Shown here piece after piece: positions 21,204 through 29,568 of a stretch of DNA of 64,000 nucleotides. Numbering within the stretch: position 1 is the stretch's first letter; each line of letters begins with the position of its first letter. This DNA comes from CAVVDY01 sp963819645. Lineage in GTDB: Bacteria > Acidobacteriota > Terriglobia > Terriglobales > Acidobacteriaceae. The stretch is taken from the NCBI GenBank assembly GCA_963819645.1, contig CAWFWZ010000016.1:248001-312000 (forward strand). Reading direction: 5' to 3'. A model generated the notes under the pieces. It was not told where the DNA came from. It did not search any database and worked only from the letters and a program-made list of their open reading frames with translations. The position numbers and the translations under genes were made by a program.

Positions 21204-21713
21204 TCAACTCGCCAGCGCAGCAATCTCGTTGAAATCGATCTCGCACTGCCCGACTTTAATCGGCTGCTGTACGATCTCGAGATTGCCGGCCTCATAAATG
21301 TAGCAATCGCGACCGGGGTCGATAACAAAGATACTCTGGACCCCCATCTGCTTGTAGTCGGCCAGCTTGATGAGGATGCGCTTCATGGTGTCTTCGGGCG
21401 ACAGGATCTCAAACACCATCAGCGGAGCATGAGTTATGATCTGCTCCCGGGGCGCGTCAGCTCTTAGTACCGTGACGTCGGGCACTCGATAGCGGGTTCG
21501 AGAAACCTGCGCCCTCAATTCAGGGTATGCCTTTACGCCCCAATCCGGATGCCGCGCGAAATACAACAGGATTGCTAACTGCCATGATGCGTGATCCAGT
21601 TCACCCATTGGCCGCTCCTCGATCACCCCATCCACATACTCGGCATCAGGCTCGTAAGAGGACCGGAGATACACCTCGATCGGAACTGTGGTTGCCGTTG
21701 CCATGCCTACCAT
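21204..21713 (-). CDS. Uma2-family (DUF820) PD-(D/E)XK protein
   Basis: 169-residue protein of the Uma2 family, restriction-endonuclease fold, often many copies per genome in cyanobacteria and Acidobacteriota; biological role unknown. Visible: YELVDG-like opening (AEYVDGVIEERPM), a core RYRVPDVTVLR with the catalytic Asp, FEILSPEDT with the catalytic Glu, and KLADYKQMGVQSIFVIDP. Start ATG 21713 or 21704. Lies directly upstream of the HAD gene, 29 bases apart. Confidence 0.85.
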   Translation of the reverse strand: MVGMATATTVPIEVYLRSSYEPDAEYVDGVIEERPMGELDHASWQLAILLYFARHPDWGVKAYPELRAQVSRTRYRVPDVTVLRADAPREQIITHAPLMVFEILSPEDTMKRILIKLADYKQMGVQSIFVIDPGRDCYIYEAGNLEIVQQPIKVGQCEIDFNEIAALAS

Positions 21714-21748
21714 AATAAACGCTGTCGGCCCTGGCGAATCTCACGCGG

Positions 21749-21914
21749 TGTCATCCCGAAGTGGACGTCAGTCCGCCGAGGGACCTGCAGTTCGTGGCGT
21801 GGGCACATTCCTTTCCAGGGCATCTGCTCTGTCGCCGCGCGCAACGGTCGTACCCCACTCTGATAGCTGATTCCCACGCCCAATCTGATACCCGACACCT
21901 GAAACCTGATACCC
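21749..21914. repeat. repeat families B and C, adjacent
   Basis: A family B unit starts GTGTCATCCCGAAGTGGACG and ends GAGGGACCTGCAGTT (about 21749-21793). A family C stretch of CTGATAGCTGATTC, CTGATACCCGACACCTGAAA and CTGATACC follows at 21859-21914. Between divergent genes, so promoters of both must lie in or beside these repeats. Confidence 0.7.
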
Positions 21915-21956
21915 CTCGGCGCTTTTCTATCAGCAAATCCAAACGCATCGCATATA

Positions 21957-23207
21957 GTGAAACCGATGCCTTCGATTGCACTTTCCCAACTGCTGGGTGC
22001 GACGGTCTATGACCGTTCCGGGTCTTCAGCAGGCAAGGTGCGCGAAGTCGCTATCTCCCCGCAGGAAGACGCAGCCAGCATCTCCGGAGTGGTGGTCAAG
22101 ACTCGCTTTGGCGATCGCCTGCTTGATCCCAAAGCCATCAGTTCCATCAACGGCGGAGTGCGCATCGGCACGCTGGCGACCGAGTGGTCGCCTTACGGCA
22201 ACGGGGAGGGCCTGTTGTTGCTCGGCCGCGATCTGCTCGACCAACAGATCATCGACGTGCACGGGCGCAAAGTTGTGCGCGTGAATGATATCGACATTCA
22301 CGAGGAGGTCGGTCACGAGCACCTCATTCTCAAGCTGGCCGCGGTCGATGTCGGCGCGCGCGGCGCCATTCGCCGGCTGCTGAAAGGGATTGTGCCGGCA
22401 GGTCCGCTGCACGCGCTGCTCTCCAAAGTGCCGCCGCGCATGATTCCCTGGGAGTTCGTCGATCTTATCGAAACCGACCCGGCACGCCGCGTCAAGCTGA
22501 AGATCTCGCTCGATCGCCTGGCCACCCTCCATCCTGCCGACATCGCCGACATCGTCGAGGACCTGGCCCCGGCGGAGCGCGAAGCCATCTTCGAAACCCT
22601 CGACGAAGAGGTTGCCGCGCAGACTCTGGAAGAGATCGATCCCAAGATGCAGGTTTCGATTCTCAGCTCGCTCGACTCCGACCGCGCCGCCGATATCGTC
22701 GAGGAGATGGATCCCGACGCTGCGGCCGACGTGCTTGCCGATATGACTCCTGAGGATACGCAGGAAATCCTCACCGAGATGCAGCCGGAGGAGCGCGCCG
22801 AGATTGCCGAACTGATGGCCTTCGGCGAGAACACCGCCGCCGGACGCATGACCACCGAGTACATGGCGCTGAAGCCGGCAGCCAAGGTCGCCGACGCCAT
22901 CGAGATGCTGCGCAACTTCGAGGGCGGCCTGGAAAGCATGAGCACCATCTATATCGTCGGCGAAAAGGAAAAACTGTTGGGTTCGGTGCCGCTGGCGAAG
23001 ATTGTTCTGGCTCCGGCTGAAACTCCTCTCATGCTGCTCAGTACGCGCTTCATGCCGACCATCCACCCCGGCGCATCCGAAAAAGAGGTGGCGGCGATCT
23101 TCGATAAATACAATCTGCTGACCTTGCCGGTTATCGATGACGAAGGGGCGCTCACGGGCGTAATTACCGCCGACGACGTCATCAACATGCTGCGGGCCAG
23201 GCTGTAG
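21957..23207 (+). CDS. soluble MgtE-like regulator: PRC-barrel, MgtE_N and CBS domains, no channel
   Basis: 416-residue cytoplasmic protein. Residues about 5-85 and 90-160 look like PRC-barrel units (LLGATVYDRSGSSAGKVREV; IIDVHGRKVVRVNDIDI). Residues about 170-290 are the helical MgtE N-domain with repeated acidic helices (LHPADIADIVEDLAPAEREA, EEMDPDAAADVLADMTPED). Residues about 295-416 hold a CBS pair (AGRMTTEYMALKP; TLPVIDDEGALTGVITADDV). The five-helix Mg channel of MgtE is absent. Proteins like this often sit beside NRAMP-type metal transporters; none is here. Start may be GTG 21957 or ATG 21966. Confidence 0.85.
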   Translation: MKPMPSIALSQLLGATVYDRSGSSAGKVREVAISPQEDAASISGVVVKTRFGDRLLDPKAISSINGGVRIGTLATEWSPYGNGEGLLLLGRDLLDQQIIDVHGRKVVRVNDIDIHEEVGHEHLILKLAAVDVGARGAIRRLLKGIVPAGPLHALLSKVPPRMIPWEFVDLIETDPARRVKLKISLDRLATLHPADIADIVEDLAPAEREAIFETLDEEVAAQTLEEIDPKMQVSILSSLDSDRAADIVEEMDPDAAADVLADMTPEDTQEILTEMQPEERAEIAELMAFGENTAAGRMTTEYMALKPAAKVADAIEMLRNFEGGLESMSTIYIVGEKEKLLGSVPLAKIVLAPAETPLMLLSTRFMPTIHPGASEKEVAAIFDKYNLLTLPVIDDEGALTGVITADDVINMLRARL

Positions 23208-23229
23208 ACACGAGCTCTCTTTTTGATGT

Positions 23230-23384
23230 TGTCATCCTGAGCGAAGCGAAGGACCTGCTTTCGCGTGCTAGCCGATAAAGTGCCAATGTCACCTCGCTCG
23301 AGGTCGCGACAAAATCACGATGCCACCTTAGAGACTGTCGTCCTGCGGTCGAAAGCAGGTCCTTCGCTTCGCTCAGGATGACAA
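23230..23384. repeat. perfect 35-base inverted repeat (family B variant)
   Basis: Left arm 23230-23264 (TTGTCATCCTGAGCGAAGCG...) and right arm 23350-23384 (...CGCTTCGCTCAGGATGACAA) are exact inverses over 35 bases, with an 85-base centre. The arms belong to the GTCATCC repeat family. It lies between two genes reading rightwards and would form a strong stem in RNA. Confidence 0.9.
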
Positions 23385-23454
23385 GTTCAAATTAGCTCCT
23401 ACCAGCTACAATGTCCCCACCGAAACCTTTCATTCCCGATCAGGAGTTTCGCAA

Positions 23455-24792
23455 TTGAAGCTGAGATATCTTTGTGCCGCGCTGCTCGTGGTTGTGACGC
23501 TCTGTTCGGCCCAGCAGTCACAGCCTGCTGCTCAACCGCTGACCTACATTCGCGCCGGTCGCCTCTTTGACTCGACCAGCGATAGCTATCGCGAGAACGT
23601 AGTGATCGTCGTGGAAGGCGAGCGCATTCAGGCGGTACAGCCGCCAGGCTCCGCGCAGATTCCCAACGGCGCGAAGGTGATCGACCTGTCGAAAGCTACT
23701 GTCCTGCCAGGCTTGATCGATTGCCACACCCACCTGGGCGCGCGCGCCGACCAGTACAACCCGATCAATCACTTCAAGATGGACGCCCTACAAGGAAGGC
23801 TTCATTGCCGAGAAGAACGCCGGACTACGTTGCTTGCCGGCTTCACCAGCGTGCGCGACGTCGGCTCCGGCCCGTTTATGGCGGTCGATCTGCGCGACTA
23901 CATCAACTCCGGATACATCATCGGCCCGCGCGTGGTGGCCAGCGGGCCGGGCATTTCCATTACCGGAGGCCATGGCGACCTCAACAACTTCTCTCCCGAA
24001 ACCAGCGTCACCCTCTTCCCTGCGGAGCGCAACTACCAGATTGCTGACGGCCCTGACCAGGTGCGGCACGTGGTGCGCGCGCAGGTAAAGTATGGCGTCG
24101 ATGTGATCAAGATTCTCGCCTCCGGAGGCGTGCTCTCTAAAGGAGACAGTCCCGGCGCAGAGCAGTTTTCGTTTGAGGAGCTGAAGGTTGCTGCCGACGA
24201 GGCACACAAAGCTGGACGCAAAATTGCCGCGCACGCGCATGGGACGAAGAGTATCCATGACTCGATCCTCGCAGGCATCGACTCCATCGAGCACGCCAGC
24301 CTGGCCGACGATGAAGATATTCGCCTTGCCGTCGAGCATGGCACGTACTTCGACATGGACATCTACAACGATGACTACCTGATGGGCAACGCCATCAAGT
24401 TCGGGCTGGAGCCGGAGAATGTCGCGAAAGAGAAGATGGTGGGCCAGAAGCAGCGCGAGACTTTCCAGAAGGCGGTGAAGGCGGGCGTGAAGATGGCGTT
24501 TGGCACCGATGCCGGCGTCTATCCGCACGGCGACAACGCCAAGCAGTTCGTCACCATGGTGAAGTACGGCATGACCCCGGCTCAAGCCATCCGCACCGCG
24601 ACCCAGAACTCCGCCGATTTGATCGGCCGCAGCAAAGATGTCGGCACCATCGAGGCTGGCAAGTACGCCGACATCATCGCGGTCGAGGGCGATCCTCTGG
24701 CCGATGTCAGCGTGTTGCAGTCGGTCGGATTCGTGATGAAGGGCGGCGTGATTTACAAAGACAAGCTGGCGGGTACAGCGGTGCAGGAGTAG
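23455..24792 (+). CDS. secreted metal-dependent amidohydrolase (imidazolonepropionase/prolidase-like)
   Basis: Exported hydrolase of the amidohydrolase superfamily. Start TTG 23455, preceded by AGGAG at 7 bases, opens a signal peptide (LRYLCAALLVVVTLCSAQ). Metal ligands are visible: the HxH in IDCHTHLG, a Lys in VDVIKILASGG, His in KIAAHAHGT, His in SIEHASLAD and Asp in AFGTDAGVYPHGDN. Family members include Xaa-Pro dipeptidases and imidazolonepropionases; the substrate cannot be told. Between about 23780 and 23825 the frame seems displaced: another frame gives TPYKEGFIAEKNA, which fits the family, so two compensating single-base errors are likely. 445 residues in total. Confidence 0.85.
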   Translation: MKLRYLCAALLVVVTLCSAQQSQPAAQPLTYIRAGRLFDSTSDSYRENVVIVVEGERIQAVQPPGSAQIPNGAKVIDLSKATVLPGLIDCHTHLGARADQYNPINHFKMDALQGRLHCREERRTTLLAGFTSVRDVGSGPFMAVDLRDYINSGYIIGPRVVASGPGISITGGHGDLNNFSPETSVTLFPAERNYQIADGPDQVRHVVRAQVKYGVDVIKILASGGVLSKGDSPGAEQFSFEELKVAADEAHKAGRKIAAHAHGTKSIHDSILAGIDSIEHASLADDEDIRLAVEHGTYFDMDIYNDDYLMGNAIKFGLEPENVAKEKMVGQKQRETFQKAVKAGVKMAFGTDAGVYPHGDNAKQFVTMVKYGMTPAQAIRTATQNSADLIGRSKDVGTIEAGKYADIIAVEGDPLADVSVLQSVGFVMKGGVIYKDKLAGTAVQE

Positions 24793-24801
24793 GTATTTAT
24801 C

Positions 24802-25026
24802 CCGAACCGCGGAGCGGCGACTTGGTGTTAGCCCCACGCGTGCGCGTGGGGTGAGTTACGCATTGGACGGTGCGCCGCGGAGCGGCTCGTGGAGATGTCA
24901 GGGACGTGCCGGGGGCACGAAAAACGCTGCTCCGCAGCGGTGGGACCGGAATATGAACACCGCGGGCTTACGCCCACGGCTAAACCCTCATCAGCGCTCC
25001 GCGCCGGCCACGAGAACGGCTCAACG
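24802..25026. repeat. complex repeat element D, copy 1
   Basis: About 225 bases that match the element at 27678-27898 along their length. Order of blocks: CCGAACCGCGGAGCGGCGA, GTGTTAGCCCCACGCGTG with hairpin CCCCACGCG/CGTGGGG, GCGCCGCGGAGCGGCTC, GCTGCTCCGCAGC, CACCGCGGGCTTACGCCCAC, GGCTAAA and CATCAGCGCTCCGCGCC. Noncoding and rich in small hairpins; sits between the amidohydrolase and ppa. Confidence 0.8.
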
Positions 25027-25048
25027 CTCGCCGAAACTACCTTAACGT

Positions 25049-25600
25049 TTACTGCCCTTTCCCAAATCCCTTGCGCCGCTGCTGGCTGTAGCGATGCAGC
25101 GCGTCTTCGATGATCGGGAATGACGCCTCTGCCGGCAGGAATTCATCCACCTCAACCGCCTTGCCTTCCAGTTGCTTGTAGTCGAGGAAGAAGCGCCGCA
25201 TCATCGACAGCCGGTGCTCCGGCATTTCGCTGGCTTCTCGATAGGAATTGAATTCCGGGTCCTGCGTAGCAACGGAGATGATCTTGTGGTCCTTCTTGCC
25301 GGCATCGATCATGGTCATCAGCCCAATGGCGCGCGCATGAATCAGAGTCAGTGGCACGACTGCCTCCTGGCAAAACACCAGCACGTCGAGCGGGTCATCG
25401 TCTTCGGCCAAGGTTTGCGGGATGAACCCATAATTCGCGGGATAGTACACCGCTGAGTACAGCACGCGGTCCAACTTGATGAGGCCGCTCTGCTTGTCGA
25501 GCTCATACTTCACGCTCGAACCAAACGGAATCTCGATCACCGCTTGAAACTCCTGCGGCAAGCGGTCGCCGGGAGAGATGTCGTGCCATGCATGGGTCAT
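25049..25600 (-). CDS. ppa: inorganic pyrophosphatase
   Basis: Soluble family I pyrophosphatase that hydrolyses PPi to phosphate and drives biosynthesis; cytoplasmic, Mg dependent. Active-site motifs: VIEIPFGSSVKYELDK, YYPANYGFIPQT and the signature DDDPLDVLV, followed by KDHKII and FFLDYKQLEGK. 183 residues from ATG 25600 (MTHAWHDISPG), the usual bacterial length; the frame upstream to 25645 is not needed. Confidence 0.93.
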   Translation of the reverse strand: MTHAWHDISPGDRLPQEFQAVIEIPFGSSVKYELDKQSGLIKLDRVLYSAVYYPANYGFIPQTLAEDDDPLDVLVFCQEAVVPLTLIHARAIGLMTMIDAGKKDHKIISVATQDPEFNSYREASEMPEHRLSMMRRFFLDYKQLEGKAVEVDEFLPAEASFPIIEDALHRYSQQRRKGFGKGQ

Positions 25601-25743
25601 GAGATGGAAACACCCAGCCACAGGCAAAACTGCCCGCGGCAACAATCATGATAGGTTAGCAGCTTTTCGTTTCTGGTCTGTGACGAGGTCTTCAGCGCAA
25701 GGCTGCGCTGCCGGCCCTTGGCCGGCTCGGGTGCGGCGAAAAG

Positions 25744-25848
25744 TTAGAAGCGGTGCGGCAGCGCCTGCTCGGTCTCGACCGAACTGGTCAGGCTGCCAAC
25801 AATAAAGCTGATAAGGATCACACCCACAACTGCCACCGTTGCCATCAT
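25744..25848 (-). CDS. possible 34-residue membrane peptide
   Basis: Small frame from ATG 25848 with GGGGTGAG about 5 bases upstream. Residues 2-20 (MATVAVVGVILISFIVGSLT) form one clear hydrophobic helix, and the C-terminus is polar (SSVETEQALPHRF). Unrecognised. It lies 98 bases upstream of the ppa frame on the same strand. The good ribosome site and clean helix argue for a real small membrane protein; the short length keeps confidence low. Confidence 0.4.
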   Translation of the reverse strand: MMATVAVVGVILISFIVGSLTSSVETEQALPHRF

Positions 25849-26186
25849 TGGACTCACCCCTGCACGGCCTTATCCGGAGCCCGCCATCTCCTACGGAGTG
25901 GGAGCACCGGAAGTTGTGCATATATATATCACAGGTTGGGATGCCTGGGAGCGCATCGGCTTCATAAAAATTTGGCGAATGACGTTACTTGTCGGGTAAT
26001 GTCCTCGTGACCCTGGCTAAGCGCGACGGCCGGGGGGCGTGGCTCGCAGCGTGCGTTCCACAGCCTTCCCAATCCGGGAGACTTCCCCATTCCGCATGGG
26101 GCTAAACTTTTTCGCCCAACATCTTAGCCCGTGTCACTGCCACGTCGGCCGTCCCGGATATGGAATAAGTACGAGGACAAATTTTC
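25849..26186. other. intergenic region, no gene seen
   Basis: 338 bases between divergent genes. It holds a short AT-rich run (TATATATATC around 25920) unusual for this GC-rich DNA, which could mark a promoter. No reading frame or repeat family is evident. Confidence 0.3.
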
Positions 26187-27629
26187 ATGGGCCCCGTGCA
26201 AAAACTCGCTCTCATATCTTCAACAACGATTGTGTTACTGCTCGCCGGATGCGGCGGCTCTTCCACGCCCGACCCGCCGGCTCCGCTCAGCGCAAGCGAC
26301 GTGAACCTGATCTTCGTGGTTAGCGAAGACATCGCTTATCAGGAGCCCGGAGACGTAAACCCGAATACAGCCAATCTCACCAATCGTGGATTGCAACGCA
26401 CGTTGATGATGGGCACATTTCTGCAGCAGCAGGTGCTTGGTGGCGAGAACGTGACCAGCATCTACGCTCTGGAGCCGCTGACGCACCTGCAGACGGCGAA
26501 CGCCTATCCCGACATGGTGGGTCTGGAAACGATTCAGCAGTTCGCCATGCTGAACCAGACGACGCAGCAGCCGCAGGGCGACGCGGCGGTAACGGCGAAC
26601 AGCTACCCTCTGTTCTCCTCATACACGGCCGCTTCCGTTCCACAGGACGTTGTGCCACAGTTGCCGCTGTGCCCGGCGTGTCAGGGTCTCGACTTCAACG
26701 ATCAGCAGGGCGACAACGAAGCGCTGGTTAACATAGTCATCGAGGCGAAGTCACCGGGCTTTTACGTCTTCTCCGCGCCATGGGAGACCATCAGCGCCGT
26801 GCTGGGCAACATCAACCGCCTCAAGGGCTACAACCTGACTACGCCCGCCACCTACGCAGGACCCAACTACGTTTACGCGCTCGCGCTTGGTTCATCAGGA
26901 ATCCCTCGCCTTATCACCTATGACGCCCGTCTGAATCCATCCGCCAGCTATCCAACGCTTCCCGCGGGTGGGATCGTTAACACCGCTTGCACGCAGACTT
27001 TCAATCTTCAGGTGACCGGGGGCGTCGGGACCGCCGTCGTTCCCGCGGGAGCCAATATCAACGAAACCGTGTACCTGATTCGCCATGCCGAAGCGCACCC
27101 CGTTCCCTACTTCGAAGATGGCAACTATGTGGGTGCCGGACAATGGCGGGCACTGGACCTTCCTAACGCGCTGAAAGACAAGATTAAGCCTGACGAGATC
27201 TACTCCATCGATCCCGCCGTCGGGCTTCCTGGCGCGGGGGGCGAGGTCTTTTCCTATGTCAGACCGGCGTTGACGGTCGAGCCCTACGCCATCGCCAGCG
27301 ACCTGCCCTTCGAGCTAGTCACCAGTTTCGCGGTCTTTGATCAGAACCCGCCCGACCTCTCCACCACTGCCAGCAACTTTTTCTTCACCGGAGGCACGTT
27401 CTCCAACAAAACCTTGCTCGTGGCCTGGGAGCACGATCACATTCCACCCACGGTCAACGCATTGCTCTCCATCTACCATGGCGGACAGACAGCGCCCAAT
27501 TGGCAAGGTAGCAACTACGACAGCATATGGACGGTGAAGCTCGACGCGCACGGGAACCTGACGGTCGACGATTCCCGGTGCGAGGGCATCAGTTCGGCGG
27601 ACCTGCCGAAGACGCCTCCTCAGTTTTAA
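26187..27629 (+). CDS. lipoprotein with two histidine-phosphatase-like halves
   Basis: 480-residue lipid-anchored protein; lipobox LLLAGC at about residue 22, ATG 26187 with GAGGAC upstream. The C-terminal half (from about residue 290) has the phosphatase motif VYLIRHAEAHP and, near the end, VAWEHDHIP, the likely second catalytic His. The N-terminal half has a similar plan (LTNRGLQRTLMMGTFLQQQV, YALEPLTHLQTANAYPDM) but reads IFVVSEDIA where the RHG/RHA should be, so it is probably inactive. Substrate unknown. Surrounded by repeat element D on both sides. Confidence 0.65.
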   Translation: MGPVQKLALISSTTIVLLLAGCGGSSTPDPPAPLSASDVNLIFVVSEDIAYQEPGDVNPNTANLTNRGLQRTLMMGTFLQQQVLGGENVTSIYALEPLTHLQTANAYPDMVGLETIQQFAMLNQTTQQPQGDAAVTANSYPLFSSYTAASVPQDVVPQLPLCPACQGLDFNDQQGDNEALVNIVIEAKSPGFYVFSAPWETISAVLGNINRLKGYNLTTPATYAGPNYVYALALGSSGIPRLITYDARLNPSASYPTLPAGGIVNTACTQTFNLQVTGGVGTAVVPAGANINETVYLIRHAEAHPVPYFEDGNYVGAGQWRALDLPNALKDKIKPDEIYSIDPAVGLPGAGGEVFSYVRPALTVEPYAIASDLPFELVTSFAVFDQNPPDLSTTASNFFFTGGTFSNKTLLVAWEHDHIPPTVNALLSIYHGGQTAPNWQGSNYDSIWTVKLDAHGNLTVDDSRCEGISSADLPKTPPQF

Positions 27630-27677
27630 TCGATAGAGTGTGCCGGCGATTTGCAGCGGTGCGATCTAACCATTTTT

Positions 27678-27898
27678 CCGAACCGCGGAGCGGCGATTCG
27701 GTGTTAGCCCCACGCGTGAGCGTGGGGTCGGCGGACCTATAGGACGTGCGCCGCGGAGCGGCTCTTGATACGCGAGACGGGCGCGAGAAAAAGCGCTGCT
27801 CCGCAGCCGTGAAACCGGAGATACGCCCACCGCGGGCTTACGCCCACGGCTAAAACCTCATCAGCGCTCCGCGCCACGGATGAGAATCGGCCCAACCG
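27678..27898. repeat. complex repeat element D, copy 2
   Basis: Same order of blocks as 24802-25026 in the same orientation, with scattered base changes and small length differences. Hairpin CCCCACGCG-tgag-CGTGGGG is kept. The two copies flank ppa, the small peptide and the phosphatase-like lipoprotein (about 2.65 kb). Confidence 0.8.
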
Positions 27899-27975
27899 TT
27901 CACGAAAATCTTCTCTTACCTAGTGCCGATTCCTGGTGACGCCCTGGCCTCCTGTGTGTCGAAAGTACACTCGCA

Positions 27976-28326
27976 TCAAACTGCGGTCGCGGCCACTTCG
28001 TCCAGCACCCGGTTCAGCGCCTCAGGACCATCAGCACCTACGATGTAGCGGTCGGCTTCCACCTCGGGCCACTCGCCGTAGACGTGAGCAATGTAGACCA
28101 GCTTCGCCGTTGACGCCTTCTGGCGGAGCAACCGCACCACCTGGCGCGCTGTCGCAGATGGAAGCTTATGGCACAGAAGAATCACGTCATACTCTTCCGG
28201 GCTTTCGGCAGCAGCCACAGCTTCTTTTTCGCTGTTGAGGATGGCGGCGCTGTGTCCGGCATAGTGCATCGCGAACTGGCGCAGCCGATTCAGTTCTTCG
28301 TCGGTGCTAAGGGAGAGGATCTTCAT
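27976..28326 (-). CDS. stand-alone receiver-like protein, phospho-site lost
   Basis: About 116 residues from ATG 28326 (MKILSLSTDEELNRL). The pattern is a response-regulator receiver fold, ending IVGADGPEALNRVLDEV. The usual DD pair is replaced and the strand that should carry the phospho-acceptor Asp reads YDVILLCHKLP, so phosphorylation is unlikely. Similar short receivers are common in Acidobacteriota. Role unknown; may be a protein-binding adaptor. Confidence 0.65.
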   Translation of the reverse strand: MKILSLSTDEELNRLRQFAMHYAGHSAAILNSEKEAVAAAESPEEYDVILLCHKLPSATARQVVRLLRQKASTAKLVYIAHVYGEWPEVEADRYIVGADGPEALNRVLDEVAATAV

Positions 28327-28368
28327 GTTCCGGGTCCTGGTGTCGGGAAAACCTTGTAGGCACAGCAA

Positions 28369-28647
28369 TATATCAGATAGGCGACAGAATTCTTCAAGTC
28401 AGCGCAAGCCTCGCCGGCAGCGCATATTAAATTCGCTTTACATTCGCCATCCCATACATTAACAATGCGCGGCAAGCTGCTGAATCACATAGACATTACG
28501 GCATAAGCCTGAGTAATGCCGAGCATCGAAACAATCAATCGCAATTCATCATCTTCCAATACCCGCCGGCTATCTAATGAATACATAATGTTTTCTGGAA
28601 GTTGAGTTACCAATTCATATTTTTCATAAACGTAAGGAAGGTAAGTC
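28369..28647. other. AT-rich upstream region
   Basis: 279 bases clearly richer in A and T than the surroundings, with no credible coding frame. It ends in AAGGAAGG, the ribosome site of the next gene. Probably a promoter region. Confidence 0.35.
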
Positions 28648-29541
28648 TTGAGCACACGTATTCAGAAAGACAACGAAAAAACGGCAATGATCTATACGGA
28701 ACCACAGTTCCAAACCAAGCGCTACATCCTGGCCAGCGACTTCGACCAGACCCTCAGCTTCAACGACTCAGGCTACGTTCTGAGCGATTTGCTCGGCATC
28801 CCTGAGTCGGAGTTCGAGCGCAAAATCCATGGCATGGCCAAATTGAACCTGGTGCAGCAGGGCGGCGAGCTTGCCTATCTGTTGCTGCACGATCCCGAGT
28901 TCCGCGACCGCGTGCGACGCGAGCATCTCTACGAGGCGGGCAAGCGCGTCCGGTTGAAGCCCAATATCGACGCGCTGTATTCGTTCCTCTCGAACGACGT
29001 GGAGGGCTTTCACTTCGATTTCTACGTGATCTCCGCCGGGCCAGTCGAGATCATCCGCTCGGCACTGGAAGGAATCATTCCGGCCGACCACATCTACGGT
29101 ACCGAGTTCGAGTACGACCAGGACGGAGCCATCGAGCGCATCGTGCAGGTCACGGCCGGGTATGGCAAAGTCGCGGTCATCGATCAGCTCCTGGAGAACC
29201 TGAAGACGGGCTCTGACCGCATCATCTATGTGGGAGATGGCAGCTCCGACATTCACGTCATGCTGCACATTAACCGGCGCGACGGCTTCACCATCGCCGT
29301 GTCCGAGAACAAGTACCTGGCGCCGATCGCCAAGCGTTCGATCTTGAGCGAAAACGCGCTGGCGATCCTCATCCCGATCCTTGAGGAAGTGGTGGGATGG
29401 GATTCGATTTCCATCCGCGAGGTCTTCGAGCAGAAAGGCTTCCTGATTCAGCAGTGGGACAAGGTGCAAACCGACATGCTGACTATCATTCCCAGTGTCT
29501 CGCCCATCCTGGAGCGGTCAAGCCTGGCGGCGAAGGTGTAG
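28648..29541 (+). CDS. HAD-family phosphatase (SerB-like)
   Basis: 297-residue cytoplasmic HAD phosphatase. Motif I ILASDFDQTLSFND, motif II YVISAGPVEII, motif III region with GYGKVAVIDQL and motif IV IIYVGDGSSDIHVM. These match the phosphoserine phosphatase-like branch; a substrate cannot be named. TTG 28648 follows AAGGAAGG, so I keep the TTG start; ATG 28690 is the alternative. Confidence 0.8.
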   Translation: MSTRIQKDNEKTAMIYTEPQFQTKRYILASDFDQTLSFNDSGYVLSDLLGIPESEFERKIHGMAKLNLVQQGGELAYLLLHDPEFRDRVRREHLYEAGKRVRLKPNIDALYSFLSNDVEGFHFDFYVISAGPVEIIRSALEGIIPADHIYGTEFEYDQDGAIERIVQVTAGYGKVAVIDQLLENLKTGSDRIIYVGDGSSDIHVMLHINRRDGFTIAVSENKYLAPIAKRSILSENALAILIPILEEVVGWDSISIREVFEQKGFLIQQWDKVQTDMLTIIPSVSPILERSSLAAKV

Positions 29542-29568
29542 TGGTTTCCGGCTGTCGTCTATTTTCCG

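Noticed and set aside
22026..23066. 346-codon open frame on the minus strand
   Set aside because: Antisense of the MgtE-like gene; no family features.
23788..24837. 349-codon open frame on the minus strand
   Set aside because: Antisense of the amidohydrolase; runs through its conserved metal-site codons.
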